Assembly: GCA_001247695.2 (NCBI GenBank)
Contig: LGRX02035463.1
Span: 1-64,000 of the forward strand
Reading direction: 5' to 3'
Length of the DNA: 64,000 bases
From: Cymbomonas tetramitiformis
Taxonomy: Eukaryota; Chlorophyta; Pyramimonadophyceae; Pyramimonadales; Pyramimonadaceae
Shown: piece by piece, positions 30,316-40,332 of the stretch
Numbering within the stretch: the stretch's first letter is position 1
How the letters are laid out: each line of letters opens with the position of its first letter
Made by a program: the position numbers and the translations under genes
The notes under the pieces: model-generated
Told to the model about the DNA's origin: nothing
Database searches by the model: none
The model's input: only the letters and a program-made list of their open reading frames with translations

Positions 30316-30913
30316 CAGAGAGTCAGAGATGAGGCTCCCCAGGTTGACGTGTACCACCAGGTTCGAGGACCTGATGGCCAGCGTGGCCGAGCAGCAGGCA
30401 GATCGTGACAAGCATCGAGATGTACACGATGATGCATGGTGCCTCAGATGGTTGAAGTCCAATGGTAGAGTGAGGTTGCCCGAAGAGGAAGTTCGTCGAG
30501 TAAGGAGGCGAGCAGCACGACATCGATGGGACGAGGCCACGGACGAGATCTACATGGTCACTATGTCGGGCAAGGAGGTGAGAATACCTAAGCCTGGTGA
30601 CCGTCTCGCGTTGGTTAAGGAATACCACTCCAGAACGGGACATTGGGGCATAAGGCGGACGCAGCATCTTTTGTGGCAGCGCCATTGGTGGGCCGACTTG
30701 AAGAAAGACGTGGAGGCTGTGGTCACTCAGTGTGAGACCTGTCAGCGTGTGAAGACTCATTACGCGAGAGAGGAGGCATGTTTGTCCCCCCTTGAGATCG
30801 TGTCGTTCATGTATCGCTGGTCGCTGGATCTGGCATGGCCCTCGAGGAGAGAGACCAAGTCTGGCAACAACCGAGTGCTCATCATGACCGAGCAAGCTAC
30901 ACCAGATTCATAG
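30316..30913 (+). CDS. pol: pol part 2: integrase zinc finger and start of catalytic core (frameshifted)
   Basis: This continues the frame of pol part 1 directly after the hAT insert. It contains the integrase HHCC finger (YHSRTGH .. CETCQRVK, about 30625-30750) and the first part of the catalytic core with the first Asp in RWSLDLAWPS. The frame ends at TAG 30911-30913, but the protein similarity moves to the next frame close to 30890, consistent with loss of a single base. The rest of the integrase is in the following entry. Confidence 0.85.
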
Positions 30914-32970
30914 TCTGCGTGCCCATTCCCGACAAGGAGGCGAGCACCATCGCAGCGGCATTTCGCAGTCATGTCCTGGCTGTGTTTGGTGCGCCAGCAG
31001 AATGCTTGGTGGATGGAGGTAAGGAGTTTGAAGGCGAGTTCAAGCAGTTGTGCAGAGATTGCCTGATTGACCGGCGAGTCACCTCGCCAGACTCACCAGA
31101 AGGCAATGGGCTGACCGAGCGAGTGGTACGCACTATGAAGTTCTGCTTTAAGAAGCTTGCCTTGGAGAAGGGTCTCGATTATGAGTGGGATGAGCAGCTT
31201 TGGCCACTGGTGCTGAGCTATAATGCAGCACGCCAGGAGTCCACGGGGGTGGCGCCGTTCACCATGTTGTTCGCCCAAGAGGCAGTAGTGCCGCCTGATT
31301 TGAAACGGGCACCCAGCATAGATTTTGCTGTGGAGGTCGAAGATGAGAAGGATGCCAGAGTCAAGGACCTCCTCCAGAGAGCACAGGTGGTGAGGCGACT
31401 GATGGTACACGCTGGTTGCAGCCTGGAGGTCGCGCAGCATCGTGACACATTACATTACGAAAGGAGAAGGGGTGGGGGCTACGAGCCTAGTCCACACCAG
31501 TTCAAGGTGGGCGATTTCGTCTATATCAGGCAGAAGCCCCGCAGCGGCATGGAAGTCGCGACCAAATCCGCCATCCTGAAGCTGGTCAAGATACGGCGAG
31601 ATGGTGTGGTGGTGCTTGAGGACGCCACCAAGTTAAGAGAGAAGAGCACCGTGCAGAGCATCGCGCCATGTCACCTACAGGTGAAGGATCAGTATGACTG
31701 CAGTGCAGCCGTTCCCAGTAAGCACCTAGCATGTGAAGTTTGCAGGAAGACCGATGGGGAGGCAGAGATGCTGTTGTGTGACACGTGCAACAGGGGGTAT
31801 CACTTGTGGTGTTTGACCCCAGCACTGGATGGAGTACCAGAAGGTGAGTGGCTATGCCCCATGTGCTCAGGCACGGGGAGGCAAGCCGCCAATGCCGAGG
31901 TGCAGACCCAGAAAGACGAGAGCTCTGGTGCCCTAGAGGACAAATTGGGCATGAAGGAGCAGCAATTGAATGAGAAGCTGTCGGCGGAGATGCGCCTGTT
32001 GCCAGCAGACGTGGGTCCTCGTCGGGTGGTGAAGGGAGACAAGTTCCAGCCTTGGCATGCCATTTCATCGAGAGAGATGCTGTTGAAAGAGGAGGACATG
32101 TTCTTGGGCATGCCAGATCAGATTGATTGGGGAAGGCAGGACAAGCTCTCTGAGGCTGTGCAGATCTTCATGCCAGGGCATTGGAATGAGGGGCATCGCA
32201 CGGTGCTGAGCAAGAAATATCGGGAACAGAAGGCCTTGGCAAGGCATCTGAGGGATGCACCTCTTGTGCCTGCGTTGGCTGAAGAAGAAGTTGAAAGACG
32301 AGGAGAGCTGAGACACATGACTAAGGCTCAGGTGAGAGAAGCTAGCGCGCTGCAGTGGGGGCTTGAACTGGTCATCACAGTGCCCTCTGAGGTGAGGCGT
32401 TTGGCGACAGAGGTGGACTGGAAGTCCGTCGATGGCGTGTGGGACCCATGGGCAGGCACTGGGGTCATCAGTGAGGTGATGGTGGAGCAATGGCCGCAGT
32501 TGAGATTCATGAACAATGACTGGAACTCTCAGTTGGGTTGGTCTGAGGCGCATGACGCACTTCAGCCAGGTAACTATCGTATATGGAAGGAGAAGTATGG
32601 TGTCTGTGACGCAGTGGTGACTTCGCCTTGGTTCGCAGCGCTGGATATCGCGTTTCCGTTGGCAGTAATGGCCAGTCGTGTGGTGGCATGTGTCCACGTT
32701 CCATCTTATTACTTGACAGACATGACCGAGAGCAGGGCTGCGTACTTCAGACGATTGAGTCAGACAGGACGCTTGCATGTGATTGGGCATCTGGAACATG
32801 GACCTATTGGCCGCAGGTGTATGTGGGTCTTGGTGTTCAAGAACCCATTGATCAGAGCCAGAATGTTACAAGGCGGAGAAGGTGAGGGCATTGGTATGTT
32901 CACTTTCAGTTTGGGCAAGTTCATGGCAGATGGTGATACGACCCAGTATGCTGAGCAAGCCCACATTTGA
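30835..32970 (+). CDS. pol: pol part 3: integrase core, PHD finger, amino-methyltransferase-like domain
   Basis: Coding in this frame becomes meaningful at about 30890 (YTRFIVCVPIP). Integrase supplies the second Asp (CLVDGGKEF) and Glu (SPEGNGLTERVV) of the D,D,E triad, then an SH3-like tail (FKVGDFVYIRQKP). Residues 299-347 form a PHD finger (CEVC .. LLCDTC .. YHLWCL .. WLCPMC), a reader of histone H3 tails. Residues about 520-680 look like a class I S-adenosylmethionine methyltransferase: VWDPWAGTG (Asp 537, cofactor loop), then VVTSPWF near 594 in the position of the D/N/S-P-P-Y/F/W motif of amino-methyltransferases, then a strand-rich end (CMWVLVFKN). The second Pro of that motif is Trp, so activity and N6/N4 specificity are uncertain. 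The ORF stops at 32970, just before the purine tract and LTR. Confidence 0.85.
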   Translation: MALEERDQVWQQPSAHHDRASYTRFIVCVPIPDKEASTIAAAFRSHVLAVFGAPAECLVDGGKEFEGEFKQLCRDCLIDRRVTSPDSPEGNGLTERVVRTMKFCFKKLALEKGLDYEWDEQLWPLVLSYNAARQESTGVAPFTMLFAQEAVVPPDLKRAPSIDFAVEVEDEKDARVKDLLQRAQVVRRLMVHAGCSLEVAQHRDTLHYERRRGGGYEPSPHQFKVGDFVYIRQKPRSGMEVATKSAILKLVKIRRDGVVVLEDATKLREKSTVQSIAPCHLQVKDQYDCSAAVPSKHLACEVCRKTDGEAEMLLCDTCNRGYHLWCLTPALDGVPEGEWLCPMCSGTGRQAANAEVQTQKDESSGALEDKLGMKEQQLNEKLSAEMRLLPADVGPRRVVKGDKFQPWHAISSREMLLKEEDMFLGMPDQIDWGRQDKLSEAVQIFMPGHWNEGHRTVLSKKYREQKALARHLRDAPLVPALAEEEVERRGELRHMTKAQVREASALQWGLELVITVPSEVRRLATEVDWKSVDGVWDPWAGTGVISEVMVEQWPQLRFMNNDWNSQLGWSEAHDALQPGNYRIWKEKYGVCDAVVTSPWFAALDIAFPLAVMASRVVACVHVPSYYLTDMTESRAAYFRRLSQTGRLHVIGHLEHGPIGRRCMWVLVFKNPLIRARMLQGGEGEGIGMFTFSLGKFMADGDTTQYAEQAHI

Positions 32971-32995
32971 GTCTGTGCTACTGCACGCAGCAGCT

Positions 32996-33007
32996 ACAGA
33001 TGGGGGA
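32996..33007 (+). other. Polypurine tract of the gypsy element
   Basis: A purine-rich run ending GATGGGGGA lies immediately before TGTTGGAATC at 33008. This position fixes the true start of the 3' LTR at 33008, not at the shorter block starting 33222. Confidence 0.65.
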
Positions 33008-33744
33008 TGTTGGAATCTGGGCTTGCATGTAAGAGTTCAGCGTTCGATAACAGGGTATCAGAATTTTAAAAATTTTGTAGCTCTGCGATCTTATGCTGTG
33101 TTGAGAATTGCTCGATCAGTTACCGGCACCAGTGGATATTAATGATGCTTATGATCAGTCGCGAGTGTTAAGTTCGTTCGATTCCGAGATTGTACCATCA
33201 TATGCACGCGTTTGCGACAGCTGTAACAAACGCCGGCTTCTCATGGTACCGCGCCGGGTTTGTTCAGCTGGTGACACGCATGACAGTGGTGACAGCATGA
33301 CAGGCTTTGCGAAGATGACCATCTGTGAGATGCAGACTTGCCAGAGAAGATATGGTCATATCAGGTTGACCAGGAATGATAAGATGAAGATGGCAGTGAC
33401 TCCTTTGCCGCTGACGTGTCAGTCAGAATGCGGTAACGGTAACATTGTTAGAGCTGGCATGGAATAATGACTTTCATTGGCCAGATGAAGATTTAAGGGC
33501 TAGAACCCGTTACAGTTTTGGGAAATGTGACAGGGCATTGAGATATAAGTAGACTCTGACCGAAGGTCAGGCTAGTGGACTCATTATTGTTTTGCCTTCG
33601 CAAGTACTAGGTGGCTGTTCGCGTGCCAGTGCTAGAGTGCTAAGACAGTTCTGCTCACAGCTTTTGTACACACAATAATTCGTATTTTGTGATATAATAT
33701 CAATTTTGACGGATATATTTTACTGCTGTTTTCATACTTTTTCA
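33008..33744 (+). repeat. Complete 3' LTR (737 bp)
   Basis: It runs from TGTTGGAATCTGGGC to CATACTTTTTCA. The part 33222-33744 matches the 5' LTR remnant (17462-17987). The part 33008-33219 matches 33745-33956 with about two differences. Confidence 0.8.
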
Positions 33745-33956
33745 TGTTGGAATCTGGGCTTGCATATAAGAGTTCAGCGTTCGATAACAGGGTATCAGAA
33801 TTTTAAAAATTTTGTAGCTCTACGATCTTATGCTGTGTTGAGAATTGCTCGATCAGTTACCGGCACCAGTGGATATTAATGATGCTTATGATCAGTCGCG
33901 AGTGTTAAGTTCGTTCGATTCCGAGATTGTACCATCATATGCACGCGTTTGCGACA
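33745..33956 (+). repeat. Extra copy of the first 212 bp of the LTR
   Basis: It directly abuts the 3' LTR and repeats its first part (TGTTGGAATC to TTTGCGACA), then changes to flanking DNA (CAGCTATTCTCG). Together with the 5' LTR, which lacks exactly this part, it completes one LTR. Confidence 0.85.
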
Positions 33957-34007
33957 CAGCTATTCTCGACAACTTCGGTAAAAAAAAAACTGGCTGGTTT
34001 CTTATCG

Positions 34008-34038
34008 CCGGGTTTTCTTAAAGGTGAGTGATTACTGT
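34008..34038. repeat. Inverted repeat partner (right) flanking the big LTR element
   Basis: CCGGGTTTTCTTAAAGGTGA and following bases are the reverse complement of 16968-16998. Beyond it both sides are AT-rich with ATCGATTGATATCAAT-like sequence. Confidence 0.65.
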
Positions 34039-34039
34039 A

Positions 34040-34613
34040 TGTTGCATTGAAATCAATTGATTCCGATTAATCCGAGTTTTAATCAATCGATACCGAGTTT
34101 CTGATATCGTAAAAAATGTATCGATTGATATCAATATTTTGATATATCACTATATCACTATATTAGTCCGACTGATACCTGGCCTTGCATCGCAAACCCT
34201 AAAACCTCAATGCGCGCATCGAGCGGGCATCGACCATAATTGGGAGGTCATTCAACCCTATCGGGCGGTCATCCAACCTCATCGAGGGGTCATCGAACCC
34301 TATCGTGGGAGGGGGTGGGGGGATCTGGGGGAGGCGCAACCCCCTCGGCTACCCTCGCGCGGCGGCCTTTGGGTCGCTTCGCGCTTGGGTCGGCATCGGC
34401 CTTTTGGGGGATGGCGGATGCCCGGCCCTTTCGTCGTGTCCTGCTAGCTATATATATATATATACGCGAAGTATATGAGCACAGACAGTGAGAGACACAA
34501 GGATAGACTTATAAACCGTGGAGGCACTTTATATTCGGGTTTCCGAGGCTAGTGGGGTCTAACATGCCGAGACGCTAACGAGATGATGCGAGAGGGAGAA
34601 CGTTCGGGCGAGT
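34040..34613. other. Spacer with short direct repeats
   Basis: No gene seen. At about 34245-34305 the phrase GGTCAT(C/T)CAACC.TATCG is repeated three times (about 22-bp spacing), and a (TA)n run lies at 34450-34463. Confidence 0.5.
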
Positions 34614-35519
34614 TCAGTTCGTGGTTCGACTGCTGCAGCGGGTGCAACCGAATTTTGGACAGGAATGTCCGCCGTTGATGCGCGGTTTGACGGAGGAGTC
34701 CAGGAGCGTGGCCCTCGTCCTCGCAGCCTTCAGCGCGGCGTTGAAATCCCCGATCGCGTCATGGGGGTCCACGCCCGCAGAGATACGAATGCCCAACATG
34801 TCTGCCTGTCCCTGAAAGGGGTCACCCGCCGGGATCATGCGGCGGGCAAACTCAAGCAGGACACGCTTACCGTCGCTGGGGAAGCTAGAGTGCGAGGAGT
34901 CCATCCAGTCCGCCGCGGGTGACATGGGGTCAACCATCAGCTCGAGCGTGGAGAACAACAAGCTGTTGGCCTCCACGCGGACGGGCAGTGTAGCATCGTC
35001 CAGCAGGAAAAGGGGTGCAAAGCCAATGTCCTCCGTGACAAATGCCGCCTGCAGCGCAGAAACCATCCTGGTGAACAGCGCCGATGCGTGGCACTCAGTC
35101 CCGGAAAATCGCCCGTTCTTGTCCTCGAACAACTTCTGACGAACGGACTTGGACACTTTCATGTCGAAGTGCTCCCTCTGCAGGGTACGCACCGAGGCCA
35201 GGAACGTAGCTCCTGCTGAATTGGCAGCCGGCGGCGTGGCTGGAGTGTTCGCGTGCCTCGCAGCCTCTAAATCAAAAATCGTAGACAATGCCCGTCGGCG
35301 ATTCGCCATGCTAGTGGTGGCTCGAGTGGAAGCAACCATGATGAAACGGACTGAAGGGGCGGAGTGAGGCAATGAAACGCGAGAGCGGTGGCAGTCGCAA
35401 GCGGCCAAGAAACGTGCGGGTCGCCGATACGACAACCGTGAGAGATCAAATAATTCCGGGAAGTCGTGTGGGGTAGGCGGCCGATACGCAACGGTGTGGG
35501 ATCCAACCAGAAAACGCAA
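34614..35519 (-). CDS. gag-like protein fragment
   Basis: Frame of 301 codons on the minus strand; the best start is the ATG at 35339 (MVASTRATTSMANRRR). The following 240 residues are mostly helical, with LFTRMVSALQAAFVTEDIG and SDGKRVLLEFARRMIP, of the kind seen in retrotransposon capsids where residues around a target-binding groove bring together long helices. The C-terminus has HSCPKFGCTRC, which could be the start of a zinc knuckle. I see no protease or RT next to it, so it is either a gag-only remnant or unrelated. A small LTR element lies 0.65 kb upstream on the same strand. Confidence 0.4.
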   Translation of the reverse strand: MRFLVGSHTVAYRPPTPHDFPELFDLSRLSYRRPARFLAACDCHRSRVSLPHSAPSVRFIMVASTRATTSMANRRRALSTIFDLEAARHANTPATPPAANSAGATFLASVRTLQREHFDMKVSKSVRQKLFEDKNGRFSGTECHASALFTRMVSALQAAFVTEDIGFAPLFLLDDATLPVRVEANSLLFSTLELMVDPMSPAADWMDSSHSSFPSDGKRVLLEFARRMIPAGDPFQGQADMLGIRISAGVDPHDAIGDFNAALKAARTRATLLDSSVKPRINGGHSCPKFGCTRCSSRTTN

Positions 35520-36176
35520 ACCAGTCCAACGTTAAATCCGTAAGAAAAATTCCCTCCAAGCGCTGCGGCGTGCCGTAAATCACCCCACAAAATTTAGGTC
35601 ATACCCGTGACTGCCGGCACTCTCACGCGCGGAGCGCCTCACTCCATCCCAGGCGTCCGAGCTTAGCCACTCATAGTGGCGATCCCGCAGAGAGTGGCTA
35701 AATAAAGCGTAAGTGGGGCTAAACCTGTCAGATATATAGTCCGGCTGTAATATATATCTAGTTGGAGAGATGAACCATGAGTTGAGGGTTACGATATCAG
35801 AACGGTAAAGTGTACTTGATGAAAGGAGATATATCATAAATACCTAACGGGTGTTTCCCGTCTACTGGTGACGGTCCCCAAGCCTACTATAGGAAGTGAC
35901 ATGTGACAATTTTGGGTGTCACAGTGTCAAATCCAGCATATTTTATCTTATGCAGTTTTTAGACCGACCGGATCACCACCTGTGTTTCCTGTGTTTCAGC
36001 GATATACTGTATATCCCTTATATATATATAAATATCACTCCTTTCATCAACGTGACCCACTATTCTTAGCGATTGCGGGCCGGCGGTGGTGGGGGGTAAC
36101 GGTTGGCGAATATTGTTACCGGCCCTAAATCTCCGGTTTTCTTAACCGCGCACTGGGTATTTACGGTAACACAGGT
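35520..36176. other. Spacer without recognised genes
   Basis: Short open frames only. There is a (TA)n-type run near 36020, and sequence resembling a 5' leader of the gag-like ORF. I see no supported feature. Confidence 0.4.
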
Positions 36177-37854
36177 TGATGTGAACAACAAAATATATGC
36201 AAAGGGTGGATATATTTGCGGGTCACTACAAATCAAGAAGCATGCAGTGCAAACCCTGAGGGTCACAGTCAAAGATGAGATAATAAAATAACTTGGTGGT
36301 TTTATTATCTGTCGGAACTGATGCCGGGCAAGATGCAAGTGACACCACAAGGCGAGGTGTGGCACGGGAAGAGACAGTCACCCCCAGTTATGGGGGGGCG
36401 AAAGTCTGTCTCTCCATGACACCACCTCACCCCGAAGGCGTGAGGTGTCACGATGCAAGCTAGCCAGGCCGGGGCTAGCATCCTACGGCTGGCCACAGAG
36501 GCAAAACTCTAAGAAACAAGCATCTTTTGAGACCCTAAGAGGTCTTTTTCAACCCAGCTAGAGCGGCGCTCCGCCTCGCTGGTCTCTAGATGCGTGCTCT
36601 AGGGGCTTATGGCCATGCATGTGCTGTGGGGAGGACTACTCCCACAGGCCAACCGGCGAATCTAGCCCAGCAATCGAGGGTGGACGGCGGCGTAGCTCTC
36701 GATGGTGAACGAAGTCGAGCGCCGCAAGGACGTCGTCATCCAACGCCCACGCGATGCGGTGCGACGATGTGTGGTACCAACAGAGCGAGTGCGGGGACGC
36801 GTGGACACCCCGAGGGGGGCGAAGGTGGAAAATGCGGTGTGGCTCCACTCCGCCGCACACAAGTGCGAAAGCAGAGAGGAAAAGCGGTGGGACGAGGGAT
36901 GCAACACCACCAAACACCACCAGGCAATGGTCAAGGGGCACGCAGGGTGGATGGAAGAGTGGAGGATGCTGCGGGGTGAGCACGTAGTGGTCAAAGCTCA
37001 TGTCGAAGATGTGGTTGATGGACTCGATTTTGGTGTCTGGTGCATGAGCACCACCAGACACCACCAGATCGTAGCCAGGGGTAAGTTCTCGTCGTCGAAT
37101 CACGTGCAGCGCGGAGGCAACTGCAGAAATGCGCGAACGCTGACGACACGAAGCCATGGCCGCTGCAAGCTGCAAAATCTGGAGCCCAACACTTAGGGTT
37201 CCCAAGCGAAAACGTAACTTTCGCTAAAAATAACCAAATCGAACGATGGAAAAGTCAATCTGGGGTAGATTCCCGCGGGGAAGACGGTGGTGACGTCAAA
37301 AACGTCGTGCGATAAGCCAATTTTGCTGCAGTTGAGGTTCTGCTGGCCAGAGCGCAAAGTAAAATTGTCGAGGACAAAGGTGCTCGAAAGTGTCCGGGCG
37401 TTGTAACAAGCGTACGGGTCGAGGACAGGGTACTCGAAGAATGTCCCGATGGTATAGGGGCACCGCGGGGGTGAAGATGGAAAAGCCGCGGAGGACAAGG
37501 GTGCTCGCCGCCAAATCACGAAGCCAAGGGGGCGTGTGAACCGCACAGGGTGCGGGATCAGAGAAAGCGAAACCGAACGGGTGAGCCTGCCAGTGGTGGG
37601 ACCATAACCTGATGTGAACAACAAAATATATGCAAAGGGTGGATATATTTGCGGGTCACTACAAATCAAGAAGCAGGCAGTGCAAACCCTGAGGGTCACA
37701 GTCAAAGATGAGATAATAAAATAACTTGGTGGTTTTATTATCTGTCGGAATTGATGCCGGGCAAGATGCAAGTGACACCACAAGGCGAGGTGTGACACGG
37801 GAAGAGACAGTCACCCCCAGTTATGGGGGGGCGAAAGCCTGTCTCTCCATGACA
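36177..37854 (-). mobile_element. Small LTR element (1.68 kb) with 245-bp LTRs
   Basis: Direct repeats 36177-36421 and 37610-37854 are nearly identical. Read on the minus strand they start TGTCATGGAGAGACAG and end GTTCACATCA, with TG..CA ends. On that strand a purine-rich tract (GGGGTGAGGTGG) lies directly before the copy at 36421, as expected for the 3' LTR, and the other copy is followed by GGTTATGGTCCCACC, a possible primer site. The 1.19-kb interior has open frames (36636-37205) without recognised gag or pol motifs, so this looks like a non-autonomous, TRIM-like element. Flanking bases do not form a clean target duplication, so recombination is possible. Confidence 0.65.
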
Positions 37855-38034
37855 AGTCACACCCCCTCAAATGACCCCCACCTAGTGCTATCCCTACACG
37901 CTTTTTTGCACTAGAATTAGGGTATCGAGGGTTTGGGTGGCAAGACGAGGTAGTCCAACCAAGGGGAGTAACTATAGTAGTCGCGTAGCTACGCTAGCTA
38001 CCATAGTTACGTAGCTACGCTACTACTATAGTTA

Positions 38035-38313
38035 GGCCGTTCAAACAAAATTGTCCCGCCGTCTGGCGAGCACGACCCGCCCCCCCCGCCGGCCGATTTC
38101 CGAGCGTCGATGGTAATCGGGTCACCATACTTAAGCTCCCCACCGATTTTCGAGCGTCGATGGTAATCTGGTCACCATACTTAAGGTCGGTTCTCGGTTC
38201 GGGTAACATGTCCTTTAGTATGGTGACCACATCATACCGACCGACCAGATCCCCCCCCCGCCGATTTTCGTGGAGCGGGGGGCTCCGGACAGGACAATGC
38301 TGTTTGAACGGCC
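38035..38313. mobile_element. Harbinger/Tourist-like MITE (279 bp)
   Basis: Terminal inverted repeats GGCCGTTCAAACA and TGTTTGAACGGCC, with further pairing of ATTGTCC/GGACAAT, are flanked by the 3-bp direct repeat TTA (38032-38034 and 38314-38316). A 3-bp TWA duplication is the mark of PIF/Harbinger insertions. Inside, a block with CGAGCGTCGATGGTAATC and GGTCACCATACTTAAG is tandemly duplicated. Confidence 0.8.
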
Positions 38314-38324
38314 TTACTGTTACT

Positions 38325-38390
38325 CATACATAGAAATACATACTGATACTGTAACTACAGTATCAGTATGTATGTTCTATCTATGTAACT
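38325..38390. repeat. Short palindrome
   Basis: ACATACTGATACTGTA and its complement TACAGTATCAGTATGT are separated by only a few bases. A similar palindrome (TAACTATAGTAG .. CTACTATAGTTA) lies on the other side of the MITE at 37968-38033. Function unknown. Confidence 0.7.
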
Positions 38391-38740
38391 GTTACTGATA
38401 CTCGTTACTGTTACAGTGACACTGCCTTACTCCGAACTCCCCTTCGCCCTTCGGCCTTGGTCCCACCCGATCCCGCATCCGATGGTGAATATCGATACTG
38501 TATCGCGGATTTTATCGCGTTCGATAGGAAGCCTGAACAACCAAACGGAAGCGGAATACGATAATAAGTTAGACTGAAGACTCCGAAAGGCAAGATTAGG
38601 GGCATACAACCTGCGGTTTCAGGAGAACGGATATGCTGGTGTAGGTTGGTAGCATATAATCCATTTGCTCTTCGGCCCTTCCCATTATCAGCCAGTATAC
38701 GTACGGCTGTTCAGCTGCAAGAACTCGGCACCACCTTCAC

Positions 38741-40332
38741 TATGTTTATTCCAGTGCGCGTGAACCCAGATGGATCAATCGCCGCAACTTGTGGGAACTG
38801 CGGGGACAGAAAGCCTTCAGGTGGTCGATACAACGAGGACGATGGCATTTTTTACTGTTCTACTTGCTGGGCATCTTGGGAAGTTCCCGAAGATAATCAG
38901 ACTCGGTGTGGCACTCTCCTTAAGTCTGGTCGTAAGTTTATACAACAGATGGTCAATTTCCGAAAGCCAGCAGGAGGTCGGTTTCCGAAAGTGAATTATA
39001 TCGCTTCGCATTGCGGTTGCAGAATTATGGAAATTTTTTCCATAGGTCAAATTTTCTTATCTTGGATCTCTCGTGAGAGCGCTCTCATCTAACGACAGGG
39101 CACTTTTGCTTGTGCTTTGGTTGGTTTGGCATGTTCAACGCAGTGAGCAACTTCAACCTGAGAAGAAAGAATCCCAGGCAGGAAGTGGTCTAGCTGATGT
39201 TGCACCGAAGCAAAAGGAAGTTCTCGGTAAACCAAATACTGACTTCCTCCCTTGAAGCTTTCGAACTTCCAACTTGTTTGTATTTTATTAGAAGATAACA
39301 GGTGAACGAAGGACCAATTTTCGTTGGTGCATGTTTGTTCTTCTCAGGCGTTGCGTGCCTTTAACTGCTGTTTGTCGCTGCGATCGTGCAGGCTTTGTTC
39401 CAAAGTGCGCAGGCTGCAAACAGCACGACGAGACTTGCGAGAGGGAAGAGGGTGGCAAAAAGTTCTACTGCCAAAACTGCCGCGCTGCGTGGGCAGCCCC
39501 TGAAGAGGTGATTACACTTCTTTTAACATTTGATCAAATCCCTCCTGTCAAACCTGATCTTGTTCACGGAAGCTATAGCCTTATTCTGCAATTTTCAAAG
39601 CTCATTCTTAAGGGACGCGTCCAGTGCGTTGTCAGTTGCCTGCGCGGACGCCCTGTGTTGTTAGGGTTTGCTGGTACCTGTCCTCTGAAGCCTATCTGGC
39701 TCCGCGGGCAGGGTATCCGCTGAGGACGTTTATACCTCTCAATTGGTGGCAAGCTAATCCGCCACAGTGTGCTCTGTTTCGAAGGGAGGTGTCGAGGAGC
39801 CAGGAAGCTGGAGCTACGGGGCCTCAGCGGCTGCAGCACCGGCGGCTCCGGTGGCCCCTTCTCAAGAACTGCAATCTGAGCCTGCCAAACCTAAGGAGAT
39901 CCTAGGTGAATCATCTTGCCCTTAAGCCGCGCAATAGTCTGCTTTAGTAGTTCCATGACGTGTAGCCGCCAATGGCCTTCCGTTCCGAGCGGTCCAGAGC
40001 GGCCCTCCTTGAATTTCCATCGGTGTGCGCTATTTGGAGCCTTTCATACATTCACGGCGTGAAAGAGACCCGCGTGATACGGCTTTGGAATCTTAACCAC
40101 AGCCACAGAACAGTCTTACTCGCGGCTGGATTCTTGCGCTTGCTTTGAGCGCCGTCCCACCAGCGTTCATGCAGCGCGCTCGTCTGCGCCTCACGAGTGC
40201 CTCGGTGTCATAACAGGGTTTGTTCCCAAGTGCGCTTCGTGCAAGTACAATGATCCGTCTTGCGAGAGGGACGCGGGCGATAACAAGTTCTACTGTGCGG
40301 CCTGCCGCGGCGAGTGGGCTCCGCCTGCGGAG
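38741..40332 (+). CDS. Zinc-binding module exons, N-terminal part of host gene (three repeats)
   Basis: Proposed start ATG 38741 (MFIPVRVNPDGSIAATCGNC). Exons: 38741 to about 38930, about 39143-39225, 39391-39508, about 39787-39904 and 40216-40332. Where I could check, the phases agree. Three copies of a module C-x2-C .. FYC-x2-C-x4-W appear: CGNCGD .. FYCSTCWASW, CAGCKQ .. FYCQNCRAAW and CASCKY .. FYCAACRGEW. The last two are on separate exons with the same borders and begin GFVPKCA, so the exon was duplicated. Four cysteines per module suggest a small zinc ribbon; function unknown. Exon 4 is Ala/Pro-rich. The phase at 40332 fits the next clear exon at 41074, so this may be the N-terminus of the Pumilio-type gene, but a separate gene cannot be excluded. 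Confidence 0.55.

Larger units (their letters stand above)
17458..33956 (+). mobile_element. Ty3/gypsy-like LTR retrotransposon encoding two methyltransferase-like domains, circularly permuted
   Basis: A 16.5-kb element: partial LTR (17462-17987), 183-bp-type leader repeats, gag-protease ORF, pol ORF with membrane segments, RT, RNase H, C5-methyltransferase, integrase, PHD and second methyltransferase, a purine tract, one full LTR (33008-33744), and then a further copy of the first 212 bp of the LTR (33745-33956). CAGC occurs just outside both ends (17454-17457 and 33957-33960), a possible 4-bp target duplication. Gag, RT and integrase place it in the Ty3/gypsy group because RNase H precedes integrase. 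It is disabled at least twice: by a hAT insertion in pol (28639-30307) and by a one-base frameshift in the integrase core near 30890. Confidence 0.85.

Noticed and set aside
17462..33744. Simple 526-bp LTR pair as the element ends
   Set aside because: The purine tract lies before 33008, not before 33222, and the extra 212-bp block occurs on both sides of the 526-bp block, so the full LTR is 737 bp and the structure is permuted.
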